Of a DNA stretch of 20,441 nucleotides, positions 1 to 7,720 are shown in pieces. Made by a program: the position numbers and the translations under genes. How positions within the stretch are numbered: position 1 is the first letter of the stretch; each line of letters begins with the position of its first letter. Under the pieces are notes generated by a model. The model saw nothing but the letters and a program-made list of their open reading frames with translations, was not told the DNA's origin and searched no databases. The stretch is from Candidatus Levyibacteriota bacterium (lineage in GTDB: Bacteria; Patescibacteriota; Microgenomatia; Levybacterales; UBA12049). The stretch spans positions 1 through 20,441 of the forward strand of contig PRDT01000086.1 in the NCBI GenBank assembly GCA_003173995.1, written 5' to 3'.

Positions 1-150
1 AATCACACCCCAGCCCCTCCGGGGGATATCCTTGCGCAAAGCAAGAAGCTTTGGCATATGTTGTATGCACTGTGGTACAAACCAACATTGACAAAAGATA
101 TACTTGCTCGTGGAGTAATGTCTGTGACGCAATGGCACAAAATTTTTTGA
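1..150 (+). CDS. 3' end of an unidentified gene (partial)
   Basis: Frame 1 is open from the first base to a TGA at 148-150, giving the last 49 residues of a protein whose start lies outside the window. The visible tail is basic and aromatic, with stretches such as KKLWHMLYALWYKP and VMSVTQWHKIF. I do not recognise a family. It is not obviously secreted or transmembrane in this portion. The downstream gene has its own apparent start 155 bp later. Composition resembles a genuine coding end rather than a chance ORF, but with only 49 codons this is a moderate call. Confidence 0.5.
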   Translation, partial: NHTPAPPGDILAQSKKLWHMLYALWYKPTLTKDILARGVMSVTQWHKIF

Positions 151-179
151 TACGACTTCGTATCCGTCACTGACGTTTT
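149..179 (+). terminator. Possible weak terminator after the first gene
   Basis: A 6-bp perfect stem GATACG/CGTATC with a 4-base loop (149-164) overlaps the stop codon. It is followed directly by the small dyad CGTCA-C-TGACG (165-175) and four T (176-179). Either hairpin is short and the T-run is weak, so this is only a candidate 3' end for the first transcript. Confidence 0.28.
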
Positions 180-305
180 CACTCATGCCAACTTTCCATC
201 CTCTGAAGAATTTACTCTGTAGAATCAATGCTACAAGATAGTTCTTACCATATATTTACAGACCTCACATATACGGTTCAGCTCCATCTGCCAGAATTTC
301 ATTTT

Positions 306-962
306 ATGAAGGCATTCTTACAAATCCTTACGATTGCGCTCATTCTGCCCTTTATATTTGTCATACCAACATACGCCTCTGGAAGTTGCCAACCTATTTA
401 TGGAGGAGGCCAAACTTGTACAAGTGGCGCAATTAGTATTGAAAAAGACGTGGTTAATCCTGCTAGCAATAATGATGTTCATGACCTTGGTATTAACGAT
501 CCACGCTTTCATCCAGGAGATATCGTCACCTTCCATATTACTCTTCGAAATACCGGCACAGCATCCATTGATAGTGCAACACTTATTGATACACTTCCCA
601 ACTTTGTGACATTCAATCAAGGTCCAGGACAATTTGACAGTAATGCCAAAACTCTCACTTTTAGTACTACCAATATTGCTCCCAACCAGTCCCAAATTTT
701 TACCGTTACCGCAAAAGTTGTCGGTGGCAATCAGCTTCCTAATAACAACCTCTGTGTCATCAATCAAGTCAAGGTAACAACTAGTGACAATCAAACAGCG
801 CAAGATAGTTCGCAATTTTGTATGACAAATAATGTTGCTGCGTCGCCTAGCCCAATGAGTATTACTCCAGCAACAGGACCTGAAGCTCTCTCACTTATTT
901 CATTATTCCCAACAGCAATAGCAGGCTTCATGCTTCGCAAATATACAAAGATCAAAAAATAA
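306..962 (+). CDS. Secreted DUF11-like protein with sorting-signal-like C-terminus
   Basis: The ORF extends upstream to an ATG at 228, but the ATG at 306 gives a classical signal peptide (MKAFLQILTIALILPFIFVI, cleavage near YAS), so I prefer 306; neither start has a Shine-Dalgarno site. The mature part (about residues 45-170) reads as a DUF11/CARDB-type beta-sandwich: a SIEKDV opening, a PGDIVTFHITLRNTGTASI core and TLIDTLPNFVTF. Such repeats are typical of bacterial surface proteins. The C-terminus holds TPATGPE, a hydrophobic stretch (SLISLFPTAIAGFML) and the basic tail RKYTKIKK, the layout of a sortase or rhombosortase-like anchor. Four Cys in the mature chain could form disulfides. It is 12 bp upstream of the next gene and probably cotranscribed. 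The exact ligand or role is unknown. Confidence 0.75.
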   Translation: MKAFLQILTIALILPFIFVIPTYASGSCQPIYGGGQTCTSGAISIEKDVVNPASNNDVHDLGINDPRFHPGDIVTFHITLRNTGTASIDSATLIDTLPNFVTFNQGPGQFDSNAKTLTFSTTNIAPNQSQIFTVTAKVVGGNQLPNNNLCVINQVKVTTSDNQTAQDSSQFCMTNNVAASPSPMSITPATGPEALSLISLFPTAIAGFMLRKYTKIKK

Positions 963-974
963 TGTACCTTTCCT

Positions 975-2147
975 ATGTTAGCTGGAGAACTCGGACGACT
1001 TTTACGTCCAAATTATCAATTTGGTTTTGCAATGATGCCTCCCATCGGACCAGGAGTACCGGGAGGAACACCCCAACATGGCTTTGATACTGCCCCACTG
1101 CCAGATGTGAAAAGAATGGTTGCAGAACGAGCAGCTGAAGATATCATGTCGATAAATGACCAGACTGTTGCAGCTATTGGCGCACTGGATCCAAACGCTG
1201 CTGATTATCTTCGTCAACGCACTCAACTTCTTGATACCGAACGAGTTGACGTGCTTCGATTGGTACAGCCGCATATGCCAGATCGCACTGTCGCTACTGC
1301 AACTGAAGCTAGTCCACAAGCCCAATATGCCACACAGATGATAGGAAATATCAATACGCTCAGACAGCGAGATATTGCCCATGCACGCACTGCAATTACT
1401 GACCCTGTGCAACAGGCTCGACAAATGGATACTATTGCCCGGAATAAGCGCAGTGAAATTGCAGACGTGCTTGTCTATCATATGGACGAGCCTGCTTTAC
1501 CTCCACCACGAGCCAGAGCCCGAACGACAGCAAGACCTGCGACTCCTCCTGCTGGCACAGCTGCTCCAGCACCTCAATGGCCAACACAAGCAGCAGATGC
1601 AGCGAGACGGACTCAAGATGTCGTAGTACGTACTGTCGTAGCTGATGACAGAGGACGACGATTTGGCCTGGGCTGTGCAACTGGAGTTGTCGGAACACTT
1701 CTATTGGTTGGGGCAATTGCTCTTGCCTCTGGCTGGCGTCCCTTTGGAGGAGGATATTCTCCATCCCCTTCTCCCACCCCAACGCATACTCCTTCTTCAT
1801 CAGGTGAGACAACTCAGCATATTGTCCTTGCTGCTAATACGTGTCAAGACGTAGCAGCAAATACAGTCCTTATGGGTGATGTCAATATTGGTGGACAAGT
1901 TGTGAATGGAAGAATTGTTGGAGGACGCAATCTCTATGACACAGGCGATGGGAGTGATCAGACAGGACTGGTGACGGTCACAACTGCTAACCAGACTGTA
2001 TGCGCCCCATGGGGCGCTAGCGGTGAGACACTTAGCAATCCTGCTGATGCAAAAAAAAAAGCTGAGAGTGCCAAGTCTGACATGGAGGCGAACGGGTGTG
2101 GTCCAGGTGGATGCCGAAGAGGTGTAACTATCGTATATGTTCCATAA
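975..2147 (+). CDS. Single-pass membrane protein with C-terminal CAPWGA domain
   Basis: No named family is recognised. The 390 residues divide into an N-terminal, mostly helical, Ala/Arg/Gln-rich part (about 30-175), a Pro/Ala linker, a basic stretch DDRGRRFG, one membrane helix (about 233-254, VVGTLLLVGAIALASGW), a Pro/Ser/Thr spacer (PSPSPTPTHTPSSS), and a C-terminal domain from about 285. The charge pattern predicts an N-in, C-out topology, so the last domain would be extracytoplasmic. That domain has Cys290 (TCQDV), a GDVNIGG turn, CAPWGA with Cys343, and a CRRGVTIVYV end. The same skeleton recurs in the next gene, so the two are paralogues. No Shine-Dalgarno site precedes 975; an internal Met pair at codons 20-21 is an alternative start. 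A run of ten A (2051-2060) inside the gene encodes Lys codons. Confidence 0.72.
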   Translation: MLAGELGRLLRPNYQFGFAMMPPIGPGVPGGTPQHGFDTAPLPDVKRMVAERAAEDIMSINDQTVAAIGALDPNAADYLRQRTQLLDTERVDVLRLVQPHMPDRTVATATEASPQAQYATQMIGNINTLRQRDIAHARTAITDPVQQARQMDTIARNKRSEIADVLVYHMDEPALPPPRARARTTARPATPPAGTAAPAPQWPTQAADAARRTQDVVVRTVVADDRGRRFGLGCATGVVGTLLLVGAIALASGWRPFGGGYSPSPSPTPTHTPSSSGETTQHIVLAANTCQDVAANTVLMGDVNIGGQVVNGRIVGGRNLYDTGDGSDQTGLVTVTTANQTVCAPWGASGETLSNPADAKKKAESAKSDMEANGCGPGGCRRGVTIVYVP

Positions 2148-2157
2148 AAAGTATTTG

Positions 2158-2168
2158 AAAGGAGGTGA
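2158..2168 (+). promoter_or_regulatory. Strong Shine-Dalgarno site with ambiguous start
   Basis: AAAGGAGGTGA is an essentially full-length anti-16S complement and by far the best ribosome site in the window. It abuts the ATG at 2169 (only 3 bases after GGAGG), while a second in-frame ATG at 2178 lies 12 bases after GGAGG. Both spacings are off the usual optimum, so either codon could be the start. Confidence 0.75.
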
Positions 2169-2816
2169 ATGAAAATTATGTTAAGTCCAGACGGAGCAAG
2201 ACCGTACGGATATTCAGGAGATGCTACAGCGCGATCATCTGCAATAGGAGGAGGCGGTGTTGATGCAAATGCCGCAACAGATGCCATGCCGGCAGTACGT
2301 ACAGCAGGACGTTCGCCACAACCTCGTCGAGGTGTGAGAGCTGCTCTTATTGGTACAGGACTCGCAGTTGTACTGACTGGTGCGTATGCATTAGGTCAAT
2401 TACGTGGTCCCGATAATGCAAGCGCTTCAGGCCCAGGTGGAGGCACACCAACACCAGGTCTGACAGAAACACCTGGTGCAACATCAACTCCTGGTTCATC
2501 CGACCACGAGTTGCAGCCTGGCCAATGTATTGACCTACAAGCGTCAGGCGATCAGATTATCATTGTTCAAGGAGATACGACCATTAATGGGACAAATATC
2601 TTTGACAATGATGCTCAAACAGCAGCAATGGCTAAGTTAGTCAACGGTGACTATGATATTTGCGCACCATTTGGCGCAGATGTCCAACAGACAACAAAGC
2701 CAGTCGCTGACAACATCCTAGGAAGTGATGCAGAGCAAGCACTTGATAAAGGCTTTAGATCCGTGACTATCTTCAAATTTGATGGTGGTCATATGGTTCA
2801 AGGAAGCAGAAATTAA
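2169..2816 (+). CDS. Membrane-anchored paralogue with CAPFGA domain
   Basis: This 215-residue protein follows the previous gene by 21 bp and shares its plan at smaller scale. It has a Gly/Ala-rich N-terminus, a basic stretch QPRRGVR, one membrane helix (about 58-77, AALIGTGLAVVLTGAYALG), a Thr/Pro/Gly spacer, and an exported C-terminal domain. Shared markers are Cys120 (QCIDL against TCQDV), GDTTING (against GDVNIGG), ICAPFGA with Cys165 (against VCAPWGA) and FRSVTIFKF at the end (against CRRGVTIVYV). The Cys-to-Cys spacing is 45 residues here and 53 in the other, consistent with a conserved disulfide. No known family or function is recognised. The start may be 2178 rather than 2169. The gene is probably in one operon with the two upstream genes. 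Confidence 0.75.
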   Translation: MKIMLSPDGARPYGYSGDATARSSAIGGGGVDANAATDAMPAVRTAGRSPQPRRGVRAALIGTGLAVVLTGAYALGQLRGPDNASASGPGGGTPTPGLTETPGATSTPGSSDHELQPGQCIDLQASGDQIIIVQGDTTINGTNIFDNDAQTAAMAKLVNGDYDICAPFGADVQQTTKPVADNILGSDAEQALDKGFRSVTIFKFDGGHMVQGSRN

Positions 2817-2833
2817 GTTGTTAGGCTAACAAC

Positions 2834-2878
2834 ATGCCAGGCATACAACGCTCGTCACGTTTTCTGTATGCCTGGCAT
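2834..2878. repeat. Perfect 14-bp inverted repeat upstream of the GT-C gene
   Basis: ATGCCAGGCATACA (2834-2847) and TGTATGCCTGGCAT (2865-2878) are exact reverse complements around a 17-base loop. There is no T-run on either side, so it is not a standard intrinsic terminator. It may be a factor-assisted terminator for the upstream operon or an operator for the next gene. The -35 region of the promoter suggested by the -10 at 2882-2887 would fall in the loop. Confidence 0.7.
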
Positions 2879-2887
2879 TGATATACT
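2879..2887 (+). promoter_or_regulatory. Extended -10 element next to the 2891 start
   Basis: TGATATACT reads as TGn followed by TATACT (2882-2887). No convincing -35 hexamer is seen. The usual +1 would be about 2894, three bases past the ATG at 2891, so transcription would start at or just inside the start codon. This is either a near-leaderless mRNA or a fortuitous match. Confidence 0.35.
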
Positions 2888-2890
2888 ATC

Positions 2891-5800
2891 ATGACACGTC
2901 AAGAACACAAACATCTTGCCCTCTTGTTTCTTGTGGCTATTACAGGTGTTGTGTGTCTTGCCAACTACACTGTTGGTACCTTTCTCTCAGGATGGGATAC
3001 GCTTCATCCTGAATTCAATTTTCCGCTTGCTTTCAGTCGTGCTTTTTTTGGAGTTTTTCGACCTGAGCAGGGAGTTGGCGCAGTTGCAGCGCATGCACAT
3101 ATGGCTGATTTGCCACATATTTTTCTTGTGTGGATCTTCTCTTCCCTATTTCCTATCAATACTCTTCGCTATCTCTATATATTCTTGTGTCTTTTTTCTG
3201 GTGTTATTGGCATGTATTTTTTTCTGAAGAGAGTAGTCTCTAATAGTCTTGCCGTATTTATTGGGGCGCTTTTCTATTTGCTCAATCTCGGCACGCTCCA
3301 GCAATTTTTTGTGCCATTTGAGATGTTTACCACACAATATGCCATCCTTCCCTGGCTTTTTCTTTTTGGATTTGACTACCTTTTTGTGGGTAAAAGAAAA
3401 ACTCTCCTTTTTCTCGCTTTTACGATTCTTCTTCTTGCGCCAACAGCATTTGCTTCTGTCCTTTGGTATGTCCAAATGGGAGTTTTTTTCCTTATTCTTC
3501 TTACGATCATTTTTATTTATGGCAAGTCAAAAAGGAGAATGTACCTTACTCGGTCTGGCGTCATGTTAGGACTTGTCATAACCCTCAATCTCTTCTGGCT
3601 TTTACCCAACCTTTATTTTCTTGCTACTCACGCTCAGGATGTGAGCCAGGCATTCACCAACCAGCTTTTCTCAGAAGAAGCATTCTTGTATAACAAAGCG
3701 TTTGGCAATGTATTTGATATTCTCCAGATGAAAACCTTTTATTTCTCGTGGAGCGTCTACAAAGGCAACAGCGCATTTGAGCCACTTCTTTCTGTCTGGA
3801 AAGATTTTGGAAGTAGTCCTTTTATCCAAAGTCTTTATTTCTTACTGGCAATACCAAGTATCATTGGCATTATCTGGGCATCTTGGAGAAAGCACAAACT
3901 TTTTCTCAGCTTCCTACCAGGGCTTATCTTTGTTGTTTTCTTTTTACTCAATCAAAATGGTCCAACAGGATTTCTCTATACACTTTTTCAAAAAATTCCC
4001 TTATTTGAAGAGGCGCTTCGCTTCCCTGATGATAAAGTTTTAGGACTTTTTACATTTTTTGTGGCTATTTTCTTTACTGTTGGGTGTGAATTCCTCCTGA
4101 AAAGAGTCAAAAGACAACTGCTTTTTACCATAACTATCACAAGTCTTTTATTTCTTTCCATGGCTCCTGCATTTACCGGCAATTTTATTAGCCCTCATAT
4201 GCGAGTTGCGATTCCTGAGTCGTATATGAAAATGTTTGGATGGTTTAATACTCAATCTGATACGGGAAGAGTTGCGACATTTCCTATTCAAAGTCCATGG
4301 GGATGGGAATATTACAACTGGTACAACGATCAAAATCCAAGCTTTCAGGGTTCTGGATTTCTTTCATTTGGGATTAAACAGCCTCTTCTTGATCGTGATT
4401 TTGACAGGTGGAATCCATTGAATGAAAGCTATTATAGAGAATTATCCTATGCATTATACAGTCACAATCCAGATTTTTTTGCCAAAGTATTACAAAAATA
4501 TAACGTCCACTACATTTTGCTGGATACCAGTATCATTGCACCCGACCAAACAACCGATGTCTTGTCCTATGACACCATTAAAGAGTACTTAAAAAAAGCA
4601 CATGTAACGCAAAAAACTTCATTTAGTAAGACACTTACTGTTTATACAGTACAAAATAACTCCAAAAATACTGACGTAGCATATGCCAATAAGCTTTCTG
4701 AAGTGGAGCGAACAAGCACATACTATTATAGTGACAGTATCTACTCTCTCCTAGGCCCGTATCAGGAAACAACTCGTCCCTCAGCACAAACCATTGTCTT
4801 TCCTTTCCATGGACTTATTAATCACCTTTCAGGAGTAAATGCAGAAGAAAATTATCAAGGGATTAGCCTTACCAAGTCTCTTTCAACCACCCAACACTTC
4901 GCTATTTCTTCCCAAGATCTAGGTAACATTATTTGGGCTGATGTATCCCTGAAGCAATCAGATACAGCGCCTTCCCTCATCCTTACTCCTATCTTACCTA
5001 TCTCAAGTGCAAATACGAAGCCTATCCAAGTAGATTTGCCACAAATATCCACAGACACAATGTATGTGGTGGTCAATAAAAGTAACGTCTTTCAAGTTGT
5101 TCCTTCTTCTTCAACCGATACTATTCCCCTGGGAGAGGTTCAGCTTTTCACCAATAAAGATAATAGTATTAGTATTTATCAGCCAACTTCCCACTTAGCT
5201 GGCCTCCCATTGTCTCAGAAATCCCTCACCGCAAGTCCCTGTAGCCAGACCAATGGGAATGAAGTCTTTGGCATTAATAATGTCACGAAAAATGGCTTTA
5301 GTCTTTTCTCAAAAGAGACCAATCTCTGCATGACTATTCCTCTGAGTGATCTTATTCCCAAAAATGCTCCTGATACATTTTTACTTCGAGGTAGCTATGT
5401 CTACTCAGGCAGTGATCCATCATCTTTATGTCTTGCTGACACTGAAAAAGGTCAATGTCTTCTCACAAATTTTACTGATATTGAGGCTAAAAAGATTGAT
5501 ACATCTTCTCAATTTGCTTTTTCATTAAGGAGTGATGAGATTGAAAACCACATGCTGAAATTAGCAGTTGATACGACTGCTAACTCATTTTTTGTGACCA
5601 ATAGCTACCACAATATGGCATTCTTTATTGAAAGTCCTTTAGATGAAGAAACTGTCTCAGGCAAAGATGTGCTTTCCCATATTCCAAGTACCATAGTCGC
5701 TACAAATAGTATAAAAGCAACAGTCGGACAGGAAGACAATACCCTCATGACCTTACTTCCCTCCCGCCCAAATGAAGGAAATGATTGTATTCAAAATCCA

Positions 5801-6604
5801 TTGACGTATAAACTCACCCAAAATAGTATCAAAAGGATAAATACTGCATCATATAGTCGCTACACAGCCACCAATGGGTCGTATTGCGACCACATCAGCT
5901 ACCCCCATATCCCTCACAATCAGGGCTATCTCCTCAGTGTCACAGCCCGCTCTATTAGTGGTCTTACGCCTCGAATTTGTGTCTCAGACCCCAGAACTGG
6001 TAGATGCAACGTGTATACCAAACTTGCAGCAAGCGATGCATTTACCACTCAATTTTTCCTTATTCCCCCTTTTAATGACAATAATGAGGGGTATGACGTC
6101 AATATCAATAATGAAGGTATCCCAGGCACAGAAAGCGTAAATGATATCGCCTCAATTGCTCTCACTCCTATCTCATATGACTGGCTTGAGGGACTCCACA
6201 GCTCATTCAAGCAAAACCAACAAAGTAAAATATCTAATATGCACTATGTATCCTTTTTGAATAAAAATCTCTTCCTGCTGCCTTCTGTACCATCAGGCAA
6301 TCATACAATTATCCTTGGCCAGTCTTTTGATGCAGGTTGGAAAATGTACCGCATTCCAGAAATTATTCCCTCCTCACTTGCCCAATGGTTCCCCTTTTTT
6401 CTGCAAAGTGAACCTTCACATTCACGAGTTAATGGCTGGGAGAATGGCTGGAATATACAAAATAACAGTGGAGGAATTTATGTCATCATATTCCTTCCCC
6501 AATACCTCGAATACATCGGCTTTGCAGTAGGAATTATTGGCCTCACCTTTCTCATTATTTACGTTCTCAGAAGTACTTTATCGCCACTTGTATTGAATGC
6601 GTGA
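2891..6604 (+). CDS. Large multi-pass GT-C/AftD-like membrane glycosyltransferase candidate
   Basis: A 1237-residue protein. About the first 435 residues are a polytopic membrane domain with roughly 11-13 hydrophobic helices; the next ~770 residues are a soluble, presumably extracytoplasmic, beta-rich region; a final helix lies near 1207-1229. The first periplasmic-side loop after helix 1 contains GWDTLHPEFNFP with Asp36, then AAHAHMADLP. An acidic residue in this loop is the hallmark of GT-C fold glycosyltransferases, which use polyprenyl-phosphate sugars. The end carries QSFDAGWKMY and HSRVNGWENGW, a layout I associate with AftD/YfhO-type envelope proteins. The role inferred is transfer of a sugar to an envelope glycan on the outer face of the membrane; donor and acceptor are unknown. 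It ends in TGA, followed by a structured element and then a GT2 gene. Confidence 0.7.
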   Translation: MTRQEHKHLALLFLVAITGVVCLANYTVGTFLSGWDTLHPEFNFPLAFSRAFFGVFRPEQGVGAVAAHAHMADLPHIFLVWIFSSLFPINTLRYLYIFLCLFSGVIGMYFFLKRVVSNSLAVFIGALFYLLNLGTLQQFFVPFEMFTTQYAILPWLFLFGFDYLFVGKRKTLLFLAFTILLLAPTAFASVLWYVQMGVFFLILLTIIFIYGKSKRRMYLTRSGVMLGLVITLNLFWLLPNLYFLATHAQDVSQAFTNQLFSEEAFLYNKAFGNVFDILQMKTFYFSWSVYKGNSAFEPLLSVWKDFGSSPFIQSLYFLLAIPSIIGIIWASWRKHKLFLSFLPGLIFVVFFLLNQNGPTGFLYTLFQKIPLFEEALRFPDDKVLGLFTFFVAIFFTVGCEFLLKRVKRQLLFTITITSLLFLSMAPAFTGNFISPHMRVAIPESYMKMFGWFNTQSDTGRVATFPIQSPWGWEYYNWYNDQNPSFQGSGFLSFGIKQPLLDRDFDRWNPLNESYYRELSYALYSHNPDFFAKVLQKYNVHYILLDTSIIAPDQTTDVLSYDTIKEYLKKAHVTQKTSFSKTLTVYTVQNNSKNTDVAYANKLSEVERTSTYYYSDSIYSLLGPYQETTRPSAQTIVFPFHGLINHLSGVNAEENYQGISLTKSLSTTQHFAISSQDLGNIIWADVSLKQSDTAPSLILTPILPISSANTKPIQVDLPQISTDTMYVVVNKSNVFQVVPSSSTDTIPLGEVQLFTNKDNSISIYQPTSHLAGLPLSQKSLTASPCSQTNGNEVFGINNVTKNGFSLFSKETNLCMTIPLSDLIPKNAPDTFLLRGSYVYSGSDPSSLCLADTEKGQCLLTNFTDIEAKKIDTSSQFAFSLRSDEIENHMLKLAVDTTANSFFVTNSYHNMAFFIESPLDEETVSGKDVLSHIPSTIVATNSIKATVGQEDNTLMTLLPSRPNEGNDCIQNPLTYKLTQNSIKRINTASYSRYTATNGSYCDHISYPHIPHNQGYLLSVTARSISGLTPRICVSDPRTGRCNVYTKLAASDAFTTQFFLIPPFNDNNEGYDVNINNEGIPGTESVNDIASIALTPISYDWLEGLHSSFKQNQQSKISNMHYVSFLNKNLFLLPSVPSGNHTIILGQSFDAGWKMYRIPEIIPSSLAQWFPFFLQSEPSHSRVNGWENGWNIQNNSGGIYVIIFLPQYLEYIGFAVGIIGLTFLIIYVLRSTLSPLVLNA

Positions 6605-6680
6605 GAAATTTGTGAACGCATCAGGGAGAACCCACCGAAGAGTGGAGAGGGTGTTATCTCCCGATAAGTGAACAAATTTC
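6605..6680 (+). ncRNA. Candidate structured RNA element in the 3' region of the GT-C gene
   Basis: Immediately after the stop codon the sequence can fold in tiers. A 9-bp outer helix pairs GAAATTTGT (6605-6613) with ACAAATTTC (6672-6680). A symmetric 6/6 internal loop follows. A second 9-bp helix pairs ATC-A-GGGAGA (6620-6629) with TCTCCCGAT (6657-6665), with one bulged A. At the apex CCAC/GTGG or AACCC/GGGTGTT can pair. GTGAAC occurs on both sides of the internal loop. No T-run follows, so it is not a plain terminator. It could be a 3'UTR stabiliser, a regulatory RNA or a DNA site. No known RNA class is recognised. Confidence 0.4.
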
Positions 6681-6714
6681 AAAAGCATGAAATACAACCT
6701 GGCGAGTATTTTTG

Positions 6715-6735
6715 CTTCTTTTTAAGAAAAAGAAG
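6715..6735 (+). terminator. A/T-rich hairpin, possible weak terminator
   Basis: CTTCTTTTT (6715-6723) and AAAAAGAAG (6727-6735) form a perfect 9-bp stem with a 3-base loop. The stem has only two G-C pairs and no immediate T-run follows (a T cluster appears about 13 bases later), so termination is doubtful. The surrounding 6681-6798 holds no convincing ORF. Confidence 0.3.
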
Positions 6736-6798
6736 AGATAAAAGAAGTTTTTGGTACTTTTTCTAGAAAACTATAATCAGCTAATTTGGCTTCAAGAT

Positions 6799-6827
6799 TT
6801 GACAGGATAGGTCTCATCTGGTAAACT
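6799..6827 (+). promoter_or_regulatory. Promoter for the GT2 gene
   Basis: A consensus -35 TTGACA (6799-6804), 17-bp spacer and TGG-TAAACT extended -10 (hexamer 6822-6827) predict transcription from about 6834, giving a leader of about 59 bases. Ten-base matches to CTAGAAAACT occur at 6763 and 6835, the second just at the predicted transcript start. Confidence 0.6.
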
Positions 6828-6892
6828 TTTTTTACTAGAAAACTACATATTTCTGCTTTCAAGCATTTCTGCCCGTACGAAAGGTCTTAACT

Positions 6893-7672
6893 ATGAAAAT
6901 ATACCAAGATACACTGCCTCTTATTTCCGTTATTATTTCAGTATTTAATAATGGCACCCAGCTCTCAGAATGCCTCAATTCCCTCCTTTCACAAAGCTAT
7001 CCTAACCTCGAAATCATCGCAATAGATGACTTTTCCAAAGATGATTCATGGAAAATTTTAAAGATCTACAAGTCTATAGACAAGCGAATAAAGGTATATA
7101 AAAATGTAAAGCATTACGGCCAGGGAATTACCTTCAATCGTGCCTTACGCAAAATCAAGGGTCAATATGTTGTCTTTATGGATCCAGAAGACAAGAGTTA
7201 CAAAGAAAAATTAGCTAAACAACTCCACTTTCTAGAGAAAAATGAGAAAGTCGTAGCAGTTGGAACTCAGTGCACATTTATTGATGATGATAATAAGCGT
7301 CTTGGTGTCAGTAATTTCCCGAGTGAAAATGATGCAATCTATCACACACCACTCCATAGTGTATCAATTCAATTTGAAACCCTGATGATCAATAGGTTTC
7401 TTCTACCAAAAGACTTGCTCAAATTCGCTACTCAACCAACACAATTTCTCTATACAGACATCCTTATTAAGCTTCTCGCATATGGCCAGCTTATCAATCT
7501 TCCCCAGGCTCTTCAATACCACCGCAAGCATACAAATAAAAAAGCCTTCCAGATAACTCAAATTCCATCTCTTATCCGGCTTGGTATTACATCAATTGCA
7601 CAGCGTGATTATCGACCCTCTCTCCGCTACATCTACAATTCCCTCTTCAAACCCAATCTTTCAGCACAATAA
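6893..7672 (+). CDS. Family 2 glycosyltransferase
   Basis: The 259-residue protein starts with a GT-A fold Rossmann-like core typical of GT2 (PF00535): LISVIISVFNNGTQLSECLN, a SLLSQSYPNLEIIAIDDFS strand with Asp45-Asp46 binding the nucleotide, and FMDPED (Asp97, Asp100) in the place of the metal-binding DxD motif. GT2 enzymes use nucleotide sugars on the cytoplasmic side to extend polysaccharide or glycoprotein glycans. There is no transmembrane segment, so it is soluble or peripheral. The ATG at 6893 has GAAAGG eight bases upstream, a reasonable Shine-Dalgarno site, and a promoter at 6799. Together with the upstream GT-C-like gene it suggests a surface glycan pathway. The sugar specificity cannot be told from sequence. 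Confidence 0.88.
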   Translation: MKIYQDTLPLISVIISVFNNGTQLSECLNSLLSQSYPNLEIIAIDDFSKDDSWKILKIYKSIDKRIKVYKNVKHYGQGITFNRALRKIKGQYVVFMDPEDKSYKEKLAKQLHFLEKNEKVVAVGTQCTFIDDDNKRLGVSNFPSENDAIYHTPLHSVSIQFETLMINRFLLPKDLLKFATQPTQFLYTDILIKLLAYGQLINLPQALQYHRKHTNKKAFQITQIPSLIRLGITSIAQRDYRPSLRYIYNSLFKPNLSAQ

Positions 7673-7685
7673 ATTAATCCTATAG

Positions 7686-7714
7686 TTGATAACTCCTGAT
7701 GCATCTGTTATACT
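7686..7714 (+). promoter_or_regulatory. Leaderless-type promoter of the 7721 gene
   Basis: TTGATA (7686-7691), 17-bp spacer, TGT-TATACT extended -10 (hexamer 7709-7714). Counting the last base as -7 puts +1 exactly on the A of the ATG at 7721. No Shine-Dalgarno site exists. Both facts point to a leaderless transcript. Confidence 0.75.
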
Positions 7715-7720
7715 ACATCT

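Noticed and set aside
3146..3475. Lys-rich minus-strand ORF
   Set aside because: Antisense of Phe/Leu-rich membrane helices of the GT-C-like gene, which automatically yields Lys/Glu-rich reading frames.
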